A DNA stretch of 64,000 bases, taken from positions 682,001 through 746,000 of the forward strand of contig NZ_AQQR01000001.1 of assembly GCF_002210095.1 (NCBI RefSeq), written 5' to 3'. The notes under the pieces are model-generated. The model was not told where the DNA came from and made no database searches. It saw nothing but the letters and a program-made list of their open reading frames with translations. Shown here piece by piece: positions 35,943-44,411 of the stretch. The stretch's first letter is position 1, and every line of letters begins with the position of its first letter. A program made the position numbers and the translations under genes. Origin of the DNA: Marinibacterium profundimaris (GTDB lineage: Bacteria > Pseudomonadota > Alphaproteobacteria > Rhodobacterales > Rhodobacteraceae).

Positions 35943-36769
35943 GCGACGTCCTTCTTCGCACCACGCGGCTGAGCAAGATCTTCCAGACCGGCGATCACCA
36001 GGTGAAGGCGCTGGACGACGTGGATTTCGACGTTCGGCGCGGCGAATGCCACGCGGTCGTCGGCGAAAGCGGCTCGGGCAAGTCGACGCTGGCCAACATC
36101 ATCCTCGGCATTCACCATTCGACCTATGGCGAGCTGCATTTCGACGGCAAGCCGCTGCACCAGGACCGCCCGCGTGCGATGAAGCGGCGGATCCAGCTGG
36201 TGCAGCAGAACCCGCTGTCGTCGCTGAACGGGCGGCGGCGGATCGGCAAGTCGATCCGGCTGCCGATGGATGTGCACGGGCTGGGCGCGGCGGCAGAGCG
36301 CACCCGCAAGGTCGAGGAGCTGCTGGTCGAGGTGGGGCTGGAGCCCGAAATGGCCCGCCGCACGCCCGCCTCGCTGTCCGGCGGGCAGCGGCAGCGTGTG
36401 GCCATCGCACGCGCGCTGGCGGCCGAGCCGGACCTGATCGTGCTGGACGAACCGACATCCGCGCTCGACGTTCTGGTGCAGGCCCGGGTGCTGAAGCTTT
36501 TGGACAGGCTGCGGCGCGACCGGGGGCTGACCTATGTCTTCATCACCCATGACCTGGCCGTGGTCCGCGCGCTGGCTGACCGGATCAGCGTCTTTGCCGA
36601 GGGCAAGCGGGTCGAGACCGGCACGGCGGACGAGATCTTCAGCGCGCCTCAGGCCGAATTCACCCGCCAGCTGATCGGCGCGGTCCCGGTGGCCAGCGCC
36701 GAAGAGGAAAAGATGCGCGACAGGATCAGAAATTCGGGCCGCCTGACGGACGGCGCGCCGGTGGGCTGA
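35939..36769 (+). CDS. Peptide-type ABC ATPase, DppF family
   Basis: A 276-residue ATPase with Walker A GESGSGKST, signature ASLSGGQRQRVAIARAL, Walker B LIVLDEPTSALD and the TPYG-like N-terminal strand IFQTGDHQVKALDDVDF. It is the last gene of the 17-kb plus-strand block. Its stop is 30 bp from a terminator shared with the convergent second importer. Confidence 0.92.
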   Translation: MSDVLLRTTRLSKIFQTGDHQVKALDDVDFDVRRGECHAVVGESGSGKSTLANIILGIHHSTYGELHFDGKPLHQDRPRAMKRRIQLVQQNPLSSLNGRRRIGKSIRLPMDVHGLGAAAERTRKVEELLVEVGLEPEMARRTPASLSGGQRQRVAIARALAAEPDLIVLDEPTSALDVLVQARVLKLLDRLRRDRGLTYVFITHDLAVVRALADRISVFAEGKRVETGTADEIFSAPQAEFTRQLIGAVPVASAEEEKMRDRIRNSGRLTDGAPVG

Positions 36770-36798
36770 GGGCCGGCTGGCCCCGCCCCGACAGGCCG

Positions 36799-36820
36799 GG
36801 TCCCGGCTCAGGCCGGGACC
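36799..36820. terminator. Bidirectional terminator between the two convergent ABC operons
   Basis: GGTCCCGGC pairs perfectly with GCCGGGACC (9 bp) around a TCAG loop. The loop holds the stop codon (TGA, minus strand) of the fused ATPase gene, the same arrangement as at 16711-16738. Confidence 0.75.
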
Positions 36821-38523
36821 GCCGTCAGCATCTCCATCCGGGGCATCAGGTCCAGCAGGTGGCGCGAATAGGGATGCTGCGGGGCGGCGAAAAGCTGATC
36901 GACCTCCGCCACCTCGCAGATCGCGCCATGGCGCATCACCGCGATCCGGTCGGCCATCTGGCGGATCACCGGCAGGTCGTGGGTGATGAACAGCATGGTC
37001 AGGCCCAGCTCTTCCTGCAGGTCCTTCAGCAGGTTCAGGATCGTCGCCTGAACCGACACATCCAGCGCCGAGGTCGGCTCGTCGCAGATCAGGATCTCGG
37101 GCCGTGAGGCCAGCGCCCGGGCGATCGAGATCCGCTGCCGCTGCCCGCCGGAAAACTCGTGCGGATAGCGCTCGGCGGCCTTCGCCCCCAGCCCGACGTG
37201 ATCCAGCAGGTCGCCCACGATCCTGCGCGTCTCGGCTTCGGATCCGGTGGTGCGGTAGAAGCGGATCGGCTCGGCCACGATATCGCGCACCGACATCCGC
37301 GCGTTGAGCGAGGAATAGGGATCCTGGAAGATCATCTGCACCATGCGCCGGGCGCGCTTTGCCTCGGGCGTATTGGGCTTCGATGTCACATCCTGCCCCG
37401 CGACCCGGATCGTCCCCGCATCGGCGGTGTAAAGCCCCGCGATCAGCCGCGCGACCGTGGACTTGCCCGAGCCGCTTTCGCCCACCAGCCCCAGCACCTC
37501 GCCGCGTTTGACCGTGAGGCTCACGTCATCCACCGCATGCACCATCTTGCGGTTCCGCTTCAGCAGCGCGCCCTGCAGGGTGAAGGACAGGTTCAGCCCG
37601 TCGATCTCGATCATCGCGTCGTCGGACGGATCGGCGCGGCGCCCCTGCCCCAGCCAGTGATGGCGGATGTCGATCCGCGTGGCCTCCGACGCGCCGCCCT
37701 CAATGTAATCGACCGAGGTGAAGCGATCCAGACGGATGTCAGCGCGTGGCACGGCGGCGATCAGGCTCTTGGTATACTCGTGCCGAGGCGCGCCCAGCAC
37801 CTGGGCGACCTGCCCGGTCTCCACCACCTCGCCGCGGAACATCACCGCCACGCGGTCGGCGATATTGGCAATGACGCCGATGTCATGGGTAACGATGATG
37901 ACGCCCAGGTCCCGCTCGCGGCAGAGCTTTTTCAGCAGGTCGAGGATCTGCGCCTGGATCGAGACGTCAAGCGCGGTGGTCGGCTCGTCCGCGATCACAA
38001 GGTCCGGATCGCCGGCCAGTGCCAGGGCGATCACCACGCGCTGGCGCATGCCGCCGGAGAACTGATGCGGATAGGATTTCAGACGCGCCCGCGCCTCGGT
38101 GATGCCCACCGCCTCAAGCAGGCTGATGGCATGGTCCACGGCCGCCGCCCCCTTGTGGTCGGTCGCCTTCTGGATCGTCTCGACAAGCTGTGCGCCGACG
38201 GTCAGCAGCGGGTTCAGCGAGGTCTGGGGATCCTGGAAGATCATCCCGATCTTCGCACCGCGCACCTTGCGCATCTCCTCCTTGTCCAGCTGACGCAGGT
38301 CGCGCCCCTCGAACAGGATCTCGCCCCCCGCCACGCGGCCGGGGCGTTCCAGCAGGTCGATGATGGCATTGCCGATGGTCGACTTGCCCGCGCCGCTTTC
38401 GCCCACCAGCCCCAGCACCTCGCCGGGCGCCACGCTCAGCGAGACATGCCGCGCCGCCAGAACGGTGCCGCGGCGGGTGGGAAATTCGACGTCGAGGTCG
38501 GTGATCTTCAGAAGGTCGGTCAT
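36808..38523 (-). CDS. Fused two-domain peptide-type ABC ATPase (DppD-DppF fusion)
   Basis: A 571-residue protein containing two complete ATPase domains. Domain 1 (about 1-265): Walker A GESGAGKST, signature HQFSGGMRQRVVIALAL, Walker B LVIADEPTTALD. Domain 2 (about 295-571): Walker A GESGSGKST, signature HEFSGGQRQRISIARAL, Walker B LICDEPTSALD. Such YejF/GsiA-type fusions replace separate D and F subunits. The ATG at 38523 overlaps the permease stop by 4 bp; a much longer frame upstream lies in the permease gene. It energises the second importer. Confidence 0.93.
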   Translation of the reverse strand: MTDLLKITDLDVEFPTRRGTVLAARHVSLSVAPGEVLGLVGESGAGKSTIGNAIIDLLERPGRVAGGEILFEGRDLRQLDKEEMRKVRGAKIGMIFQDPQTSLNPLLTVGAQLVETIQKATDHKGAAAVDHAISLLEAVGITEARARLKSYPHQFSGGMRQRVVIALALAGDPDLVIADEPTTALDVSIQAQILDLLKKLCRERDLGVIIVTHDIGVIANIADRVAVMFRGEVVETGQVAQVLGAPRHEYTKSLIAAVPRADIRLDRFTSVDYIEGGASEATRIDIRHHWLGQGRRADPSDDAMIEIDGLNLSFTLQGALLKRNRKMVHAVDDVSLTVKRGEVLGLVGESGSGKSTVARLIAGLYTADAGTIRVAGQDVTSKPNTPEAKRARRMVQMIFQDPYSSLNARMSVRDIVAEPIRFYRTTGSEAETRRIVGDLLDHVGLGAKAAERYPHEFSGGQRQRISIARALASRPEILICDEPTSALDVSVQATILNLLKDLQEELGLTMLFITHDLPVIRQMADRIAVMRHGAICEVAEVDQLFAAPQHPYSRHLLDLMPRMEMLTAVPA

Positions 38524-39467
38524 CGCAGCTTCGGGTTGAGGGCGTCGCGCATCCAGTCGCCCAGAAGGTTGACGGAGAAGACCAGCACGACAAGCGTCAG
38601 CGCCGGGAAGAAGGTGATCCACCACAGGCCCGAGAAGAGATATTCGTTGCCCACCCGGATCAGCGTGCCCAGCGACGGCGTGGTCGGCGGAATGCCCTGA
38701 CCCAGAAAGCTCAGCGTGGCCTCGGCGATGATGGCAAGCGCAAGGCCGATGGTGGCGATCACGAGAACGGGGCGCAGCGTGTTGGGGAAGATGTGGCGCA
38801 GCATGATCAGCCAGCCGGGCAAGCCGATGACGCGGGCGGCCTGGACATATTCCTTGTTGGCCTCCACCAGCGTGGCGCCGCGCGCGACCCGGGCGAATTG
38901 CGGCCAGTCGGTCAGGCCGATGGCGATGATCACCACGTAGATCGCGAAATCCTCGCGCAGCTCCAGCGGCAGGATCGCCCGGCCGATGCCGTTGATCAGA
39001 ATCGCCAGCAGGATGCCCGGAATGGTCAGCTGCACATCCGCGATGCGCATGATGATCGCATCCGTGGCCCCGCCCACATAGCCCGAGATCACGCCAAGCC
39101 CGACGCCCAGCACCATGCCAAGGCAGACCGCGGCCAGCCCCACCATGATCGACAGCCGACCGCCATACAGGATGGTCGACAGCATGTCGCGGCCCTGGTT
39201 GTCGGTGCCCAGCCAGTATTGCGGCTGCCCGCCCTCGGCCCAGGCGGGGGGAAGCTTGCCATCCCAGAGCGAGATCTGCGCGGGATCGAACGGGTTGAAG
39301 GGCGCGATCAGGGGCGCGGCGAAACAGGCGAGGATGCACAGCAGCGTCACCGCCGCCGCGATCATCGCGCCCGGGGAATGGATGAAGGACCAGAAGATGT
39401 CGTTGTCGGTCATCCTCTGCCAGCGCGTGGGGCGCTCCGGCGGTCTGGTTTCGGATATGTCGGCCAT
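38520..39467 (-). CDS. Peptide-type ABC permease, DppC family (second importer)
   Basis: A 315-residue permease with HSPGAMIAAAVTLLCILACFAAPLI near the N-terminus and the YWLGTDNQGRDMLSTILYGGRLSIMVG block. EAA region: ATLVEANKEYVQAARVIGLPG. Its start is one base after the DppB-like stop. The N-terminal 25 residues are polar, with several Pro and Arg. Confidence 0.93.
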   Translation of the reverse strand: MADISETRPPERPTRWQRMTDNDIFWSFIHSPGAMIAAAVTLLCILACFAAPLIAPFNPFDPAQISLWDGKLPPAWAEGGQPQYWLGTDNQGRDMLSTILYGGRLSIMVGLAAVCLGMVLGVGLGVISGYVGGATDAIIMRIADVQLTIPGILLAILINGIGRAILPLELREDFAIYVVIIAIGLTDWPQFARVARGATLVEANKEYVQAARVIGLPGWLIMLRHIFPNTLRPVLVIATIGLALAIIAEATLSFLGQGIPPTTPSLGTLIRVGNEYLFSGLWWITFFPALTLVVLVFSVNLLGDWMRDALNPKLR

Positions 39468-39468
39468 G

Positions 39469-40437
39469 TCAGCCTCCCAGCCGGATGCGGGGATCGACGA
39501 CGAAATAGAGGATGTCGACGATCAGGTTGATCAGGACGAAAAGCAGCGCGACGAAACACAGATAGGCGGCCATGATCGGCACATCGACGAAATCCACCGC
39601 CTGGATGAACATCAGCCCCGTGCCGGGCCATTGAAACACCGTCTCGGTGATCACCGAAAAGGCGATCAGCCCGCCGATGTTCAGCCCGATGACCGTGATC
39701 ACCGGCACCAGCGTGTTGCGCAACGCATGGACGAAGTGGATGGATCGATCCGACAGGCCGCGCGCGCGGGCAAACTTGACGTAATCGGTGCGCATCACCT
39801 CCAGCATCTCGGCCCGGACCAGCCGCAGGATCAGCGTCAGCTGGAACAGCGAGAGCGTGATCGCCGGCAGGATGATCGACCGCCAGCCGTCCACCGTCAG
39901 CAAAGAGGTCGTCCACCAGCCCAGGTCCACCGTCCCGCTGCGCCCCGAGGAGGGCAGCAGGCGCAGCTGCACCGCAAAGAGGTAGATCAGCGAGATACCG
40001 ATGATGAAGGTCGGCAGGCTGACCCCGATCAGCGAGATCGACAGGATCGCCCGTGACAGCACCGTGTTGCGCCGGATCCCCGTGTAGACCCCAAGCCCGA
40101 TCCCGAAGACCAGGGCGATGACGGCCGAGACGAAGACCAGCTCGATCGTGGCAGGCAGGCGTTCGAGGATCAGTTGATCGACAGGCCGCCGGATCCGGTA
40201 GGAGAGCCCGAAATCACCGCGCACCGCGTTGCCCATGAAGCGGACGTATTGCGTCAGGATCGGATCGTTCAGGCCCAGCTTCTCGCGGATCTCGACCCGC
40301 TGTTCGCGGGTGGCATCCTGGCCGACCATGTTGCTGACCGGATCGCCCACGAAGTTGAAAAGCGAAAAGGAAATGGCCGAGACAACGGCCATGACCAGAA
40401 GCGACTGTCCCAGCCGCTTGAGAATGAAGAGAAACAT
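39469..40437 (-). CDS. Peptide-type ABC permease, DppB family (second importer)
   Basis: A 322-residue permease beginning MFLFILKRLGQSLLVMAVVSAISF. The EAA-like segment is RAEMLEVMRTDYVKFARARGLSDR. It is 60 bp after the binding-protein gene, with a hairpin in the gap. The substrate is not shown by the operon, which lacks enzymes. Confidence 0.93.
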   Translation of the reverse strand: MFLFILKRLGQSLLVMAVVSAISFSLFNFVGDPVSNMVGQDATREQRVEIREKLGLNDPILTQYVRFMGNAVRGDFGLSYRIRRPVDQLILERLPATIELVFVSAVIALVFGIGLGVYTGIRRNTVLSRAILSISLIGVSLPTFIIGISLIYLFAVQLRLLPSSGRSGTVDLGWWTTSLLTVDGWRSIILPAITLSLFQLTLILRLVRAEMLEVMRTDYVKFARARGLSDRSIHFVHALRNTLVPVITVIGLNIGGLIAFSVITETVFQWPGTGLMFIQAVDFVDVPIMAAYLCFVALLFVLINLIVDILYFVVDPRIRLGG

Positions 40438-40462
40438 GTAGTCCGCCCGCGCCTGCCTGGGT

Positions 40463-40488
40463 GCGGGACGGCGCCGGGGCCGTCCCGC
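40463..40488 (-). terminator. Hairpin between the SBP and permease genes of the second importer
   Basis: GCGGGACGG pairs with CCGTCCCGC (9 bp) around an 8-nt loop, 8 bp after the SBP stop on the minus strand. Position mirrors the hairpins at 32990 and 61348. Probably reduces downstream transcription or protects the SBP message. Confidence 0.6.
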
Positions 40489-40496
40489 GAAGGGCT

Positions 40497-42068
40497 TTAC
40501 TTCTTGACGACGTAGCGCGGACGCAGACTGTCATCCGAGGCGATCGGGATCTCGAAATCGTCCGACATCGCCCAGGCGATCACCTGGTGGTGGATCGGCA
40601 GGTAAGGCTTTTCCTCCTGCACGATCTTCCAGGCCTCGTCGATCAGCGCGGTGCGCTTTTCAAGATCGGTCTCGGTGGTGATCAGCTGCGTGATCTCGTT
40701 GACGCGGGCGTTGTCATAGCCGCCGGCATTCCACGAGCCGTCCTTCTCCAGCAGGTAGGCAAAGACGTAATGGCTGTCGAGCGTCGGCACGCCCCAGCCC
40801 AGCATGTAGAAATCCGTGGTCCGGTTCTGGATCTTCGGGAAATGCTGCGCCTTCGGGATCGCGTCCAGCTTTACGTCGACGCCGATCTTGGCCAGCATCG
40901 CAACGGCGGCCTGGCAGATCTTCTCGTCGTTGTTGTAGCGGTTGTTCGGGCAATCCAGCTGCACCGAGAAGCCGTCGCCATACCCCGCCTCTTCCATCAG
41001 GGCCTGCGCCTTTTCCAGGTCAAAGCCGAACTGCTCGTCAAGCTCCGGCGTGTTGCCCAGAACGCCCGGCGGCGTGATCATCGCGGTCGGATAGGACAGC
41101 CCCTCCATCACCACGCGCTGGATCGCGTCCTTGTCGATGGCCAGGTTCATCGCCTCGCGCACCTTGGGATCCTGGAACGGGTTGCCCTCGACGCTGGCGG
41201 TCCGCAGATCGTCCGAGGCCACGTCGAAGCCGAAGAAGATCGACCGGATCTGCGCGGCGGTCTTCACCTCCAGCCCTTCGGTCGCCTTGATCCGTTCGAG
41301 ATCCTGCAGCGGCGGGTCCAGCACAAAATCGACCTCGCCCGACAGCAGCGCCGCGACGCGGGTGGCGGCGTTCGAGATCGGGCGGTACTCGATCTTGTCG
41401 AGATTGCCGGGGAACTCGTCCTTGCCCCACCACTCGGGGTTGGCGGTCAGCACGGTCAGCTCTTCGGGCGCGCGGCTTTCGACGACGAAGGGCCCGGTGC
41501 CGTTGGCGTTGCGCACGGCGTGGGTTTCCTGGTCGGCGGCATAATCCTGCGGCTCGGCGACGTCATTGGCCTCGGACCAGTCCTTGTCCATGATCATGAT
41601 GCCGGTCAGCTGGTTGGCAAGGATCGGGTTGGGCCCGTCGGTGATCAGCTTCACGGTGTAATCGTCGATGACCTCGACCGAGGCCACGGCCTTGGCCTGT
41701 TCCTTGAAGTCCGAGCTTTCGGCCATGGCGCGTTCGAACGAGAACACGACATCCTCTGCGGTGAAATCCGCGCCATCGTGGAATTTCACGCCCTCGCGCA
41801 GCTTGAAGGTCCAGCCGTCCGGCCCGGCCTCCCAGCTTTCGGCCAGCTCGGGTTCCAGCTCGAGATCCGGGTTTCTAGTGACCAGCGATTCGTAGATCAA
41901 CGAATTCATCGAGTTGGTCGGGCCTTCGTTCTGCGAATGCGGATCAAGCGTCAGCGCGTCGCCCTGGCTGGTCCAGCGCAGCACGTTCTCGGCGCTTGCC
42001 GCCACCGGCAGAGCGGTGGCGATGGCCGATACGGTGAAGGCTGCGGCCAGGTCCCTGGTCAGCGTCAT
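40497..42068 (-). CDS. Peptide-type ABC transporter substrate-binding protein (second importer)
   Basis: A 523-residue SBP family 5 protein. The ATG at 42068 has GGGAGAT upstream. Its Sec signal peptide (LAAAFTVSAIATALPVAASA) is cleaved before ENV. The mature start LRWTSQGDALTLDPHSQNEGPTNSMN and the later FKLREGVKFHDGADFTAEDVVFSFERAM are typical. First gene of a four-gene minus-strand operon; ligand unknown, perhaps a peptide or opine. Confidence 0.93.
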   Translation of the reverse strand: MTLTRDLAAAFTVSAIATALPVAASAENVLRWTSQGDALTLDPHSQNEGPTNSMNSLIYESLVTRNPDLELEPELAESWEAGPDGWTFKLREGVKFHDGADFTAEDVVFSFERAMAESSDFKEQAKAVASVEVIDDYTVKLITDGPNPILANQLTGIMIMDKDWSEANDVAEPQDYAADQETHAVRNANGTGPFVVESRAPEELTVLTANPEWWGKDEFPGNLDKIEYRPISNAATRVAALLSGEVDFVLDPPLQDLERIKATEGLEVKTAAQIRSIFFGFDVASDDLRTASVEGNPFQDPKVREAMNLAIDKDAIQRVVMEGLSYPTAMITPPGVLGNTPELDEQFGFDLEKAQALMEEAGYGDGFSVQLDCPNNRYNNDEKICQAAVAMLAKIGVDVKLDAIPKAQHFPKIQNRTTDFYMLGWGVPTLDSHYVFAYLLEKDGSWNAGGYDNARVNEITQLITTETDLEKRTALIDEAWKIVQEEKPYLPIHHQVIAWAMSDDFEIPIASDDSLRPRYVVKK

Positions 42069-42449
42069 GGTGATCTCCCTGTTGTCTCTTTTCGGTTGTG
42101 CGCGGTGCTCCGCCCCGATGGATGGGCCCACGCTGGTCTTCAGGCTCCCCGGCTCGCGCTTTGCGATCAAACCTTTTCGGTACTTTCCGTCAGGTCTCGC
42201 TCAAATTTTACAACCCATGCGCGAAATTATTATGCAATGCAGTCTGAAAAGGAGGCATTCAGGCCCTTTCCGATCATACGAAGCCGGGAGTCGCCCATTA
42301 CCTGGGCAGCGATCCGGAAGGGGGTAAGCTTTCTCCGGTTGCCGTGCTACCCCTTGGCGCGACGCGGCCCGGGGGCCGGGACAGGACGATTCCAGTACGG
42401 ATTTGGCCCGGGACCGGCGCAGGGCCGCTTCGGATGAAAGGAGAGCAGG
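42069..42449. promoter_or_regulatory. Divergent promoter region of the second importer and the subtilase gene
   Basis: About 380 bp. The segment 42200-42250 is AT-rich (TCAAATTTTACAAC, AAATTATTATGCAAT) and should contain promoters. Read on the minus strand, TTGCAT and TTGTAA, 18 bp apart, could serve the SBP gene. The 12-mer ATGCGCGAAATT (42217-42228) recurs at 52394-52405. The ribosome site AAGGAGAGC for the plus-strand gene lies at about 42438. Confidence 0.4.
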
Positions 42450-43637
42450 ATGCGCGGATCGGCGGGGCCGGACGGGCCCGGAACGGGGAAGGGCCGCGCA
42501 TGGGTCGCGGGGCTGCTGGCGGCGCTGGTTCTGACCGGCTGCGAGACCGTCGAGCTGAACCCACCCCCGGCCGACCAGATCCGCGCCGATGCCGGCATGG
42601 TCGTGGATGACCGCGAGATCGTGGCGCTGGTGGCCTCGGAGGCCGCCGCCGACCGGCTGGGCGCCGGGGCCGCAGCCGAGGGTTTCACCCCGCGCGAGGT
42701 CACGCGGCTGGGCGGCATCGGGCTCTGGATGCTGCGGTTCGAGATCCCGCAGCCGCTGGACGGGCCCGGCGCCATCGCCGCGCTGGAGACGATCGAGCCC
42801 GGTTCGACGGCGGGAGTCAACCACGCCTACCGCACGGCTGCGGTCAGTAGCACGGACCGGCTGGACTATGCTTCTGCCCTGATGAACTGGCCCGAGACCG
42901 CCTGCCCCGCCGCCGGCCCGATCGGCATGCTCGACACCGGCGTCGACTCGGCGCTGGCCCAGGCCACCGGGGCGCGGATCCTGGGCGAAAGCTTTGCCCG
43001 CGGCGCCCCGGCGCCGTCGCGGCACGGCACGGACGTGGCCGCCTTGCTGGTCGATCCGCGACGCCTGACGGGGGCCACGCTTTATGCGGCGGACGTCATC
43101 GGCACCTCGGCGCGGGGCCAGCAGGAGGCTGGCGTGGACAGCCTGCTCAAGGCGCTGGACTGGCTGGCGGCGCAGGATGTGCGGCTGGTGAACATCAGCC
43201 TCGCAGGGCCCTACAACAAGCTTTTGGACCGGGGCGTGGACAGGGCGGTGGCCGAGGGCATGACGCTGGTGGCCGCCGTGGGCAACGACGGGGCCGGCGC
43301 GGCGCCGCGCTACCCGGCGGCCCTGCCCAATGTCATTGCGGTCACGGCCGTGGATGCCGATCGCCGGATCTACCGGCGTGCGGTGCGCGGCCCGCATGTG
43401 GATGCTGCGGCGCCGGGCGTCGACATCTACGTCGACGAAGGCGGCGGGCATTTCGTCTCGGGCACCTCGATGGCCGTCCCCTTCGTCACCGCGCGCATTG
43501 CCGCCGATCCGGGGCTGTACACGGCGCCCACGGCCATGATCCGCCGGAGGTTGCAGGACAGCGCGCAGGACCTCGGCCCGCCGGGGCGCGACACGGTCTA
43601 TGGCGCGGGTCTGGTGGTGGCCGGGCCGGGCTGCTGA
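42450..43637 (+). CDS. Lipoprotein subtilisin-like serine protease (S8 family)
   Basis: A 395-residue protein with a lipobox, LVLTGC with Cys31, so it is probably anchored on the periplasmic side. Residues about 55-128 look like a small I9-type prodomain. The catalytic triad is visible as D162 (GMLDTGVD), H192 (SRHGTDVAALL) and S340 (SGTSMAVPFVTA), with the oxyanion Asn in AAVGNDG. It is short for a bacterial subtilase. It lies 125 bp before an anti-sigma-like membrane protein, and an ECF sigma gene follows, so a role in sensing or processing is likely. Substrate unknown. Confidence 0.87.
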   Translation: MRGSAGPDGPGTGKGRAWVAGLLAALVLTGCETVELNPPPADQIRADAGMVVDDREIVALVASEAAADRLGAGAAAEGFTPREVTRLGGIGLWMLRFEIPQPLDGPGAIAALETIEPGSTAGVNHAYRTAAVSSTDRLDYASALMNWPETACPAAGPIGMLDTGVDSALAQATGARILGESFARGAPAPSRHGTDVAALLVDPRRLTGATLYAADVIGTSARGQQEAGVDSLLKALDWLAAQDVRLVNISLAGPYNKLLDRGVDRAVAEGMTLVAAVGNDGAGAAPRYPAALPNVIAVTAVDADRRIYRRAVRGPHVDAAAPGVDIYVDEGGGHFVSGTSMAVPFVTARIAADPGLYTAPTAMIRRRLQDSAQDLGPPGRDTVYGAGLVVAGPGC

Positions 43638-43762
43638 GGCCGCGCGGCACCGCCATCCGCAAACTGGCCGGTTGAAATCTGAACCGATGGCACCTTTGAT
43701 CCGACAAAGACTTGCAGCGCGATCGGGATGGGCGATCCGCCGCGGTGAAAGGAGGCCCGCTC

Positions 43763-44353
43763 ATGGCCAGCATCAACGACAGACCCGATGACGACAGGCT
43801 GCTGGACTATGTCTCCGGCCGGCTTCCCGCGGCCGAGGCCGCGCAGATCGAAACCGCCGCCGGGGATCCCGACCTGGCCGCCGATATCGCGCTGATGCGC
43901 GGCATGCGGGCGGCGCTGCGCGACGGCACCGAGAGAGAGGCGCCGGGAGAGCTGGGCTGGAAGCGGCTGGAACGGGCGATGGATGCGGCCGGGCCACAGC
44001 GGGCGCCCCTGCCCCGCCGGACGCCGCTCTGGCAGGTGGCGGCGGTGACCGCCGTGGCCGCCGTGCTTGGCTGGCAGTTCGTGGCCCTGCCGATGCTGGG
44101 CGGCCCGCAGGCGGGCTATGGCACCGTCAGCGAGGCTCCGGCGGAGGCCCACAGCCTGACGCTGGCCTTCGCGCCGCAGGCGACCGAGGCCGAGATCCGC
44201 GCGCTTCTGGCCGAGGCCGGTGGCCGGATCACCGATGGGCCAAGCGCGCTTGGTCTCTGGCAGGTCAGCTTCGACGACGCCGGGGCGCGCGACGCGGCCC
44301 TGGCCGCCTTCGGCGCGGTGCCCGGCATCGTGGAGCACGTGCAGGCAAACTGA
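43763..44353 (+). CDS. Membrane anti-sigma-like protein with subtilase-prodomain-like periplasmic domain
   Basis: A 196-residue single-span protein. The ATG at 43763 has AAAGGAGG eight bases upstream. Residues 8-70 (DDDRLLDYVSGRLPAAEAAQ onward) match the cytoplasmic part of anti-sigma factors but lack the HxxxCxxC zinc site. One membrane helix spans 88-110. Residues 130-196 (SLTLAFAPQATEAEIRALLA, GLWQVSF, PGIVEHVQ) resemble the prodomain of the neighbouring protease (GLWMLRF, then GSTAGVNHAY). It could therefore bind or be cut by the protease and hold the ECF factor. Family call by architecture; the mechanism is inferred. Confidence 0.72.
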   Translation: MASINDRPDDDRLLDYVSGRLPAAEAAQIETAAGDPDLAADIALMRGMRAALRDGTEREAPGELGWKRLERAMDAAGPQRAPLPRRTPLWQVAAVTAVAAVLGWQFVALPMLGGPQAGYGTVSEAPAEAHSLTLAFAPQATEAEIRALLAEAGGRITDGPSALGLWQVSFDDAGARDAALAAFGAVPGIVEHVQAN

Positions 44354-44367
44354 CCCCGCCCGCTTGC

Positions 44368-44385
44368 CGGGCCCTTGCAGGCCCG
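44368..44385. terminator. Small hairpin between convergent anti-sigma and sigma genes
   Basis: CGGGCC pairs with GGCCCG around CTTGCA in the 58-bp gap between the convergent genes. The 6-bp stem may serve both strands, but it is weak evidence. Confidence 0.35.
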
Positions 44386-44411
44386 TCTGGCAGCTTACAC
44401 CGCCGCCCGGA

